Assembly (NCBI GenBank): GCA_947171615.1 | Contig: CAMVYG010000025.1 | Coordinates: 1 to 16,438, forward strand | Origin: an uncultured Clostridia bacterium | GTDB taxonomy: Bacteria > Bacillota > Clostridia > Oscillospirales > Acutalibacteraceae | Direction: 5' to 3' | Length of the DNA stretch: 16,438 bases | Shown here: positions 1 through 6,176 of the stretch, piece by piece | How the letters are laid out: the number at the start of each line of letters is the position of its first letter | Position numbering within the stretch: position 1 is the first letter of the stretch | Position numbers and translations under genes: made by a program | Notes under the pieces: generated by a model | The model's database searches: none | The model's input: the letters and a program-made list of their open reading frames with translations, nothing else | Told to the model about the DNA's origin: nothing

Positions 1-88
1 CCCGACTTTTTTGTGGTGTAAGCGCCGGCCCCCCGGCGGTCGGTGGGGCCCCGGACGGCAAATGCGGTTGGCGCAATCACAAGCAAAT

Positions 89-654
89 ATTTCAATCCAC
101 GCCTCCCGCGAGGGAGGCGACTCCATCTTCCCTTCTGCCGTGGTATAATCATCCTATTTCAATCCACGCCTCCCGCGAGGGAGGCGACTCAAAAATAGTT
201 TTAGCCTCAGGCTTTCTTCATATTTCAATCCACGCCTCCCGCGAGGGAGGCGACAAAAAGCATATACTTGCCCTGGGTGCAACCCCTATTTCAATCCACG
301 CCTCCCGCGAGGGAGGCGACTGCCAGGCAAGCCCAGGTTGCCCGGTACTTGCAGATTTCAATCCACGCCTCCCGCGAGGGAGGCGACAGTTTTCCTCCAT
401 CGTGGTGTCAAAGTTCGTCAATTTCAATCCACGCCTCCCGCGAGGGAGGCGACGGTTGCTTTCCTCCAATACCGCCACCATATTGTTATTTCAATCCACG
501 CCTCCCGCGAGGGAGGCGACATGACTCTGTGCATCTGTTTTCTCCTCTCTTAGATTTCAATCCACGCCTCCCGCGAGGGAGGCGACTCTTGCCATGTGTG
601 TACCCTCCTCGTGTTCTATGAATTTCAATCCACGCCTCCCGCGAGGGAGGCGAC
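89..654 (-). CRISPR. Type I-C CRISPR array, 9 repeats and 8 spacers
   Basis: Nine identical 33-base repeats start at 89, 156, 222, 288, 355, 421, 488, 554 and 622. The eight spacers are 33-35 bases long. Each repeat contains the palindrome GCCTCCC-GCGA-GGGAGGC. Read on the minus strand the repeat begins GTCGCC and ends GGATTGAAAT, the usual type I-C ending. The cas operon runs on the same strand and the AT-rich leader lies at the 655-823 side, so I infer that the array is transcribed from 654 down to 89 and that the newest spacer is 587-621. No repeat carries a mismatch, even at the distal end (89-121). Spacer targets cannot be named from the sequence alone. Confidence 0.98.
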
Positions 655-823
655 AGCAAAGATGCACAGAAAGCTCTTTGCAATGTAGTACAAATCATGT
701 AAAAAATAAGAGCTGTTCTTAAAAATGCAAATAAATCAAAACTTACTGTAAAGGTATTTTGCTCAGAACAGCTTGAATCAGGTGCGAACTGTCCGGGGAA
801 ATTCCGGCAGCTTGTACTTCGCA
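655..823 (-). promoter_or_regulatory. CRISPR leader between cas2 and the array
   Basis: This AT-rich, non-coding stretch lies between the cas2 stop and the first repeat, where type I-C leaders sit and where Cas1-Cas2 inserts new spacers. It carries a 9-bp inverted repeat, AGCTGTTCT at 711-719 and AGAACAGCT at 765-773. A weak minus-strand promoter candidate is TTGCAT (725-730), a 16-base gap, then TATTTT (703-708). The leader role follows from position and composition; the promoter is only a guess. No terminator for the cas operon is visible here, so some array transcription may be read-through. Confidence 0.7.
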
Positions 824-1114
824 CTAAAGAATCAGCGGTTCTTCCGGAAGGTAGGTTTCTTTACAGCCAAAATGTTCGATCTTTTTTTCATAGCGATTGC
901 CCAAATAATAAAAGCGCAGGCTGTCTTGTTCCGGGTCCATCAAAGCGCACAGCTTCGCTTGAAGCTTTTTGCACTGTGCGGCGTCCAGGAGGCATTCGAA
1001 TACGGAGCACTGCACCCTCTGACCGTAATTAACGCACTGCCTGGCAATTTGCCGCAACCGCTTTTTTCCGGCTGGTGTTTCCGTGTTGACGTCATAAGTG
1101 ATTAAAACCAGCAT
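824..1114 (-). CDS. cas2: CRISPR-associated endoribonuclease Cas2 (type I-C)
   Basis: The product is 96 residues, normal for Cas2. It begins MLVLITYDVNTE, the family's first beta strand with the conserved aspartate (YDV), followed by the basic helix GKKRLRQIAR and the segment VQCSVFECLLD typical of the ferredoxin-like fold. Cas2 dimers bridge two Cas1 dimers in the spacer-integration complex. The ATG at 1114 is preferred because GAGG sits 6 bases upstream; a longer frame reaching 1159 would overlap cas1 and lacks such a site. The gene starts 7 bases after the cas1 stop and is the last gene before the leader. Confidence 0.96.
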   Translation of the reverse strand: MLVLITYDVNTETPAGKKRLRQIARQCVNYGQRVQCSVFECLLDAAQCKKLQAKLCALMDPEQDSLRFYYLGNRYEKKIEHFGCKETYLPEEPLIL

Positions 1115-1121
1115 AAGGGCC

Positions 1122-2153
1122 TCACTTCCATAAAAACGGCGGGTATTCGTCCAGATCATCCCGAAGATACCGTGCCAAAAGCAATGCCTGAAGGTAGGGG
1201 ACCAGCCCCCAGGGAACCTTTTCCTCCAGGTAGGGGTGGGTGAGAGTTTCCCGCTTTTTTTCCTGCCAGCTTTTTAAAAATGTTCGACGGGCATCGTCTG
1301 TCAAAAAGACCGCGCCGCCCTGGCTGGTTTGAAAATCCTCCGGGTGGATGCTTCGGTTATTTACAAGGGTGAGAACAAACCGGTCTGCCATGCAGGGCCG
1401 CAGCTCTTCCATAAGATCCAGCGCCAGGGAAGTGCGTCCCGGACGATCCCGATGGAGAAAACCGGCGTAGGAATCCAGTCCCACACTTTCCAGCGCGGAG
1501 GCGCAGTCATGGGCAAGAAGACTGTAAGCAAAAGACAGGAGGGCGTTGAAGGAATCCAGCGGAGGACGACGGGATCGACCGTGGAAGAAAAAGGTTTCCT
1601 TCTGATTTAAGATCATATCATCCAGTACGCCGAAGTAAGCAGCAGAACCGGTTCCCTCCAGTCCGCGCAAGCTGTCTAAAGAGGTTTCCGCCAGTACAGT
1701 GGGGAGGAGATTTTTCAGAGTTTGTGAGGCACGGCCCAGCTTTTCCTCTTCCACCCTCAGCTTGTGATCCCGCCGGGTCCGCTCAATACTCCAGCGGGAA
1801 TTGTACAGCTTTCCGAAAATCATGCTTCGGGCAATTCGGCAGCTTTGCAGGGGATCGTCCGCAATGCGGTACTGCATGCGCCGCAGCAGAATATTACCGT
1901 TGCTTTCCCCACATGCCCGTGCCAGAAATTTTCCCCGGGGCGTACAGAAGGAAAGGGAGACGCCCCGCTGGGCGCAGGCGCCCATCAGCGCGGGAGAAGC
2001 GCCGACATAAGTGAAGCATAGGATCCCGGAAAGTGTGTGAAGCGGGTAACGGGCCACTACGGTTTTCTCCCGGTTTGCCACAACATTTTCCCCGTCCAGA
2101 GAAAGATAAATATCTTCCGAGGTGACAAACAGCGTATTGAGAAGATGCTTCAT
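1122..2153 (-). CDS. cas1: CRISPR-associated integrase/endonuclease Cas1 (type I-C)
   Basis: This 343-residue protein is the catalytic subunit of the adaptation complex and inserts new spacers at the leader end of the array. The N-terminal beta domain starts MKHLLNTLFVTSEDIYLSLD, the usual type I-C opening. The C-terminal helical domain keeps the metal ligands: E166 in LRGLEGTGS, H234 in GFLHRDRPGR, and D246/E249 in LALDLMEELRP. The ATG overlaps the cas4 stop by 4 bases (ATGA), and a good ribosome site (AAGGAGG) lies 7 bases before it within the end of cas4. This implies translational coupling with cas4, matching the known Cas4-Cas1-Cas2 cooperation in type I-C. No sign of damage. Confidence 0.98.
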   Translation of the reverse strand: MKHLLNTLFVTSEDIYLSLDGENVVANREKTVVARYPLHTLSGILCFTYVGASPALMGACAQRGVSLSFCTPRGKFLARACGESNGNILLRRMQYRIADDPLQSCRIARSMIFGKLYNSRWSIERTRRDHKLRVEEEKLGRASQTLKNLLPTVLAETSLDSLRGLEGTGSAAYFGVLDDMILNQKETFFFHGRSRRPPLDSFNALLSFAYSLLAHDCASALESVGLDSYAGFLHRDRPGRTSLALDLMEELRPCMADRFVLTLVNNRSIHPEDFQTSQGGAVFLTDDARRTFLKSWQEKKRETLTHPYLEEKVPWGLVPYLQALLLARYLRDDLDEYPPFLWK

Positions 2154-2812
2154 GGAGTATCCTCCTTCACAGCCTGATGAAGATATTCTTGAACAGACGC
2201 TTTTTTGACAAGCTCAGGCAAGCACAGCTCTTTTAGAGAACAGGCGCTGCAGGCCTTTTTAGGCTTTGCCTTCGGCGTGTATCCGCGTTGATAGTATCTG
2301 TGCATTTCTTCTGCGTAATTTTTCACCTGTTCCCGCAGCTCCGGTGTAAATTCCACTGGAAGCCTCCGCCGGGTCTCCCCGTAAAAAAGTGCGCCCTCCG
2401 AAACAGAACAGCAGAGCATTTCCTCCAGGCACATGGCCTGGGCGCAGAGCTGCAGCTTGTCTTCTTCTCCGACCTTTGGAGCGCCGCGCTTATATTCTAC
2501 CGGGTAGGGCAGCCAGAAGCCTTCTTCCCCCTGCAGAGAGACGCCGCAAGTACTTTGGTGGAATTCGGCAACATCACATTTTCCGGAAAGACCCAGGCTG
2601 GCGGAAAAAACTGAAAGCCCGCGAAGGATCAGGGTGTCTCCCCGCTTTTCCCGCTGCCGCTCATCGTGAGCCCCGGTATGGAAGAGATCCCCCTCTACCG
2701 TGCGCAGATTTTCCTGCCACTGGTTTTCTATATGGATCAGCGCCCACTGCCGACGGCAGAAAGCAAAATGCTGCAAGCCGGAAAGCTGGAGAAAATCGGA
2801 TTCATCCCACAT
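2150..2812 (-). CDS. cas4: CRISPR-associated RecB-like exonuclease Cas4
   Basis: This 220-residue Cas4 trims prespacer ends and helps select the PAM with Cas1-Cas2. The iron-sulfur cluster cysteines are present: C19 (HFAFCRRQW) and C188, C191, C197 (CSACSLKELC). Nuclease residues are also visible: H45 in the EGDLFHTG segment, D80 in GKCDVAEF, E106 and K108 in PVEYKRG, and Q121 in the QLCAQAMCLEEM helix. The start overlaps the cas7 stop in the junction TAATG, so translation is probably coupled. Length and motif spacing are those of complete type I-C Cas4 proteins. Confidence 0.97.
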   Translation of the reverse strand: MWDESDFLQLSGLQHFAFCRRQWALIHIENQWQENLRTVEGDLFHTGAHDERQREKRGDTLILRGLSVFSASLGLSGKCDVAEFHQSTCGVSLQGEEGFWLPYPVEYKRGAPKVGEEDKLQLCAQAMCLEEMLCCSVSEGALFYGETRRRLPVEFTPELREQVKNYAEEMHRYYQRGYTPKAKPKKACSACSLKELCLPELVKKASVQEYLHQAVKEDTP

Positions 2813-3708
2813 TATCCCAGCCTCTGGCAGGTCACACCCTCTGGTAAAGAGGATTCTTCTATGGTGATTTGATAATCGCTGTAGGAGCGGGCAGGAGCAG
2901 CGCTTGTGGGATCAGCGCGGGTTACTTTAACCGTATCAAACAGCTTCCAGGCCGGAGCACAGCCCAGTTCGGAATCGTGCTTAAATATAATAAGCTCCCG
3001 TACTGCCATTTTACCCCGTGCAGCAGAGTGATCGTTTTCAAACATATTGAGAATCGCTTCCCATAAAAGCTGTAGATCCTCTTCAGAAAATCCGGTGGAT
3101 TTCCGTGCCAGGTTGGCGGAAACATAGCCTTCACAGCGGTACAGGCCATAAGGAATAATGAATTTATGCCCCATTTCCGTATCCTTTTTCTCCGCGTCCG
3201 CTTCGGTGGTGATGGCGATTCGGGTGAGGGTTACTTCCTGTGGAACCACCGGCTCTATACTGTGGGCAAAGCCCAGCTGCACCGGCCCCCGAACCTGTCC
3301 GCAGTTGAGGGAGGCTTTGACAAAGGTGGTCATTACCGCGCCAAAGGTGCGGATGTCATAGAAATTGGCGCACATCCAGTCCCGGATGTTACGATCCAGA
3401 TCCGGATCGGATTTTTTCTTTTCCTTCACATCCTTTTCCGCCACATTCAGTGCGGTATAAGCCTCCGCATCACTGCGGTTGAGAGGCACTCCGTCCTTAA
3501 TGTAAATTCGAAATCCCTGAGCGTCTTCCTTTACTGTTTCCACATAGTTGCGGATTTTTCGCTTGAGGCATACATCGGTTACCAGCCCCATCCCGGTTTC
3601 AGGGTCTGTTCGGGGCATATTTCCGGCGTCGGGATCGCCGTTTGGATTCCCGTTTTCCACATCGAACAGGATCACAAAGTCATAGCGGTTTTTAATGGAT
3701 TCAGACAT
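2812..3708 (-). CDS. cas7: Type I-C Cascade backbone protein Cas7 (Csd2)
   Basis: This 298-residue protein forms the crRNA-binding filament of the type I-C Cascade. The N-terminal segment NRYDFVILFDVENGNPNGDP followed by AGNMPRTDPETG is the Csd2 signature. The C-terminal half keeps further conserved segments such as GQVRGPVQLGFAHSIEPV and MGHKFIIPYGLY. The ATG directly follows the cas8c stop (TAAATG) and has GGAGG 8 bases upstream, inside the end of cas8c. The gene ends in a one-base overlap with cas4. Several copies of this protein are needed per complex, and its strong ribosome site is consistent with that; the expression level itself is inference. Confidence 0.97.
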   Translation of the reverse strand: MSESIKNRYDFVILFDVENGNPNGDPDAGNMPRTDPETGMGLVTDVCLKRKIRNYVETVKEDAQGFRIYIKDGVPLNRSDAEAYTALNVAEKDVKEKKKSDPDLDRNIRDWMCANFYDIRTFGAVMTTFVKASLNCGQVRGPVQLGFAHSIEPVVPQEVTLTRIAITTEADAEKKDTEMGHKFIIPYGLYRCEGYVSANLARKSTGFSEEDLQLLWEAILNMFENDHSAARGKMAVRELIIFKHDSELGCAPAWKLFDTVKVTRADPTSAAPARSYSDYQITIEESSLPEGVTCQRLG

Positions 3709-4077
3709 TTACTTTTCCTCCTTTTTTTCATAACGGGCCTGTGTTTGCTGATAGTAGCCCAGCTGGAAGGACCCCTGCTGGGGTAAAGTCAAGCGAGCGG
3801 GAAAAACGTCCCCGATGATACCGGAAAGCTCTTCGATCATCTTCTCATGTGTTATGCAAAGCCCCCTGTTGCTGCTGCGAAGCTTGCGCAGATGCTTTTG
3901 GGCCAGATTTCCCAAAATAGGGAATATGGTTCCGGGAATGGCGGATGCGGAATTGAAATATCTGTCTTTTATGGTAGTTTTGATTCCCGGATTGGCATCA
4001 GACTGAATGGCTTCATAGACTGAGAATAACCGCCCCAAAGTATAGGGAATATTGGTGCTGCCTGGATTCAAGGACAC
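3709..4077 (-). CDS. cas11c: Predicted Cas11c small subunit from an internal start in cas8c
   Basis: Inside cas8c and in its frame there is a near-perfect ribosome site, AAAAGGAGGT (4085-4094), then 7 bases, then a GTG codon at 4077. Translation from there gives a 122-residue C-terminal product starting at VSLNPGSTNIPYTLGR and ending at the cas8c stop. It is known that type I-C systems make Cas11c, the small Cascade subunit, by internal initiation within the 3' end of cas8c, and the size and location here agree. An in-frame TTG at 4083 is only 1 base from the ribosome site and is less likely. The product is a prediction; the ribosome site and its spacing are directly visible. Confidence 0.8.
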   Translation of the reverse strand: MSLNPGSTNIPYTLGRLFSVYEAIQSDANPGIKTTIKDRYFNSASAIPGTIFPILGNLAQKHLRKLRSSNRGLCITHEKMIEELSGIIGDVFPARLTLPQQGSFQLGYYQQTQARYEKKEEK

Positions 4078-5454
4078 GGTCAATACCTCCTTTTCCGGTA
4101 TGTCGGAATGTGGATTTTTCAGATAGTAGGCCTTTAAGATAGCCGCCTGGTTTGGTGTGATGTTCCGCTCTGCCCGGATACGGAGAGTGGTTCCGTTGAG
4201 CAGTGTGGCGGGGTAACGGGTGTTTTCCAGAATGGCCCGCAGCGTTTCTCCGGCCAGTCCGGGTACGGGCGATTTATCTTTGGAATTTTGGTTTACGGTT
4301 TCGTTTAACAGTCTCCAAGGCGGAAGGAATTCGTTCTTGTCATATTTGGGACGGGAAATTTTCAGCCGGTCATAATGCGCTTGCACACACTTTAAGAAAT
4401 CGCCAAAGGAGTTCTTCAGAAAAAATCGAACAGACAACCGTGCCGCATTGGGAGACAGCCCCAAAATGTAAAATGTCACAGAGGGATCCAGCCGGGCTTC
4501 GTCAAACAGGATCGGCTGCCCCTGAATCAAATTCTTTGCCATTTCCCGCAGGTCTTTATCCTCGTAGGGAACAGGCGCGCCGAATACATAGCTTGCAAAA
4601 AAGTCCTGTGTGGCAGCGGAATTGTTTTCAGCCCAAAACAATACGGTAGTATCTCCGATTCGCTGTATATGGTTCCGATCTTTTAGAAGATAATTTAGTG
4701 CACTGGTATAGGCGAAAGCGGCGTATTTGCTGGTGGGCGCATTGAGGTTTTGTTCCTGCCCATAGGAGCAAAAGGCAGGCGCATTAAAAGAAATCAGCGC
4801 GGCCCCGCTGGACTGAGCCCCCGCTACCCCCTTGATGGAAGGATGAACAGATTCCACCGGCCCCTTTTTTCCGGTGACCAGGCAAACCCGTTCAGGGCCA
4901 TTTTCTGCACCGTCGTAATGGTTTTGCCATGCCTGACGAATCGGGGAATCCTCCTGCAAAAACATGCCGTTGTACCGAAATACCAGGTTGGCGTTTGATA
5001 GAATACCTTCCAGGTTGTCAGCTAACGCGGGATGTTCCCGGGCCATAGCAGGGTTCCAACAGTCGAAAAACGCCAGCACCGCTTTGGCTGCCGGGCAGTT
5101 TACCCCGTCTAGAAGTTGGTGGTGAAAAGCCTTGCTGGCCTGGAAGCATTCCAAACTTCTCTGTGGGTTTCCCTTTCCGTCTATGCCCAAAATGTAGCTG
5201 GAATTATCCCATAGGAAATTGGGTAAAACTCCCGCGGTTCGTTTTACCGGGGCAGGTAAAGACATGGGCCGCGGAGCCAGCACCTTCTTTTTTCCGCGCT
5301 CCTGCTCCTCTTTTAAGGAAACCACCTGCTCCAGTTCCCCAGTGTCATTGAGATAGAGAGCATAAGAAACGGCGCTGCTGCTCCAACCGGGACGTTCCAG
5401 TTTCCCCTGGGCAGCAAGAGTTTCGTAATACTGTACAAGAGCCTGCAAAATCAT
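3709..5454 (-). CDS. cas8c: Type I-C Cascade large subunit Cas8c (Csd1)
   Basis: This 581-residue protein is the large Cascade subunit that reads the PAM and recruits Cas3. It begins MILQALVQYYETLAAQGKL, the typical Csd1 opening, and carries the family segments LPNFLWDNSSYILGID (about residue 92 on) and TDxxxVFWAE-like TTVLFWAENN (about residue 275). The ATG at 5454 is chosen because GGAGGTGATC precedes it and it overlaps the cas5c stop by 4 bases (ATGA); the reading frame stays open upstream into cas5c but without a better start. The C-terminal 122 codons probably double as cas11c. The gene ends immediately before cas7. Confidence 0.96.
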   Translation of the reverse strand: MILQALVQYYETLAAQGKLERPGWSSSAVSYALYLNDTGELEQVVSLKEEQERGKKKVLAPRPMSLPAPVKRTAGVLPNFLWDNSSYILGIDGKGNPQRSLECFQASKAFHHQLLDGVNCPAAKAVLAFFDCWNPAMAREHPALADNLEGILSNANLVFRYNGMFLQEDSPIRQAWQNHYDGAENGPERVCLVTGKKGPVESVHPSIKGVAGAQSSGAALISFNAPAFCSYGQEQNLNAPTSKYAAFAYTSALNYLLKDRNHIQRIGDTTVLFWAENNSAATQDFFASYVFGAPVPYEDKDLREMAKNLIQGQPILFDEARLDPSVTFYILGLSPNAARLSVRFFLKNSFGDFLKCVQAHYDRLKISRPKYDKNEFLPPWRLLNETVNQNSKDKSPVPGLAGETLRAILENTRYPATLLNGTTLRIRAERNITPNQAAILKAYYLKNPHSDIPEKEVLTVSLNPGSTNIPYTLGRLFSVYEAIQSDANPGIKTTIKDRYFNSASAIPGTIFPILGNLAQKHLRKLRSSNRGLCITHEKMIEELSGIIGDVFPARLTLPQQGSFQLGYYQQTQARYEKKEEK

Positions 5455-6113
5455 CCGATCACCTCCCCGCTGTTCCGGGCGGGTACTGTCAGTACGCCGT
5501 TTTGAAGCTTGGCTCGAAAAAAGAGCGGTGTAATGTTCTGTGGGTCGGTATAGTCCATATCCCACAGCATGTACCCAAGGTCTTGTTCTCCCCGCAGCTC
5601 TTCTGGACAAGGAGGCAACTGTTCACAGAGCTTGAAATTTGCCGGAAATTCTCTACAGCCAAAATAGGGCTGATGGTAGCAGGCTCCATTTTTGACCCTG
5701 CGCATGGTAATGTCCTGAAATTTTCCGGGATTGTCACCTGCGGTTGCCTGATCTGTGAGGTCAAAGTGGGCGTCGATCACATAGCGCACTTTTTTGAGAA
5801 GCAGAGCGGCCCGCTGCTGAATATCTTCCGATGTGGCGATCCACAGCTCGCCTTGTCCCCGTTCCATGACTGTTCTGGCTGTTCGGGCGCTTACAGTTGA
5901 TCTTACCTCGTTGCGCCGCAGATTCATAAATTGGATCGGTGCGCAAACGTGGATACGATCGATTTTCCAGCACATTCCGGGGTGCCAATAAATGGCTTCC
6001 AGCAGTCCCCGAGCGGCGGAGGGCGTCATCACATCATAGCTGACCCGTTCTGTTTTCATTTCCGGACGGGTAAAACAGGCGTAATCGCCCCATACCTCCA
6101 AAGAAATCGCCAT
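5451..6113 (-). CDS. cas5c: Type I-C crRNA-processing endoribonuclease Cas5c (Cas5d)
   Basis: This 220-residue Cas5 starts MAISLEVWGDYACFTRPEMK, followed by the highly conserved VSYDVMTPSAARGLLEAIYW. In type I-C there is no Cas6; Cas5c cuts the repeat at the base of its hairpin and stays bound to the handle. A later conserved block includes RYVIDAHFDLT and a GKFQDITMRRV…GACYHQPYFGCREF region. The ATG at 6113 is preferred because AAGGAG lies 8 bases upstream; the longer frame from a TTG at 6131 would place that ribosome site inside the coding sequence. The gene follows cas3 with a 63-base gap and overlaps cas8c by 4 bases. Confidence 0.96.
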   Translation of the reverse strand: MAISLEVWGDYACFTRPEMKTERVSYDVMTPSAARGLLEAIYWHPGMCWKIDRIHVCAPIQFMNLRRNEVRSTVSARTARTVMERGQGELWIATSEDIQQRAALLLKKVRYVIDAHFDLTDQATAGDNPGKFQDITMRRVKNGACYHQPYFGCREFPANFKLCEQLPPCPEELRGEQDLGYMLWDMDYTDPQNITPLFFRAKLQNGVLTVPARNSGEVIG

Positions 6114-6176
6114 AGAATTCACTCCTTTCAAATTTTTTAATTTGGTAGTTGTGTCCCAAAGACCTTACTTTTTCTG

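Noticed and set aside
1..88. GC-rich stretch with GGCCCC/GGGGCC arms beyond the end of the array.
   Set aside because: Checked for another repeat at the expected distance (22-54) and found none; there is no T tract on the correct side for a terminator, so I make no call.
388..487. Two neighbouring spacers share TTTCCTCCA (391-399 and 460-468).
   Set aside because: A 9-base match in pyrimidine-rich spacers may be chance, and the flanking bases differ.
218..824. Several open frames with repeated SRLPRGRRGLK- or FQSTPPAREA-type segments across the array.
   Set aside because: They are translations of the CRISPR repeat and spacers; the repetition comes from the 33-base repeat, and no ribosome sites support them.
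3166..3786. 206-codon plus-strand frame opposite cas7.
   Set aside because: It is antisense to a clear Csd2 gene with all family motifs and resembles no known protein.
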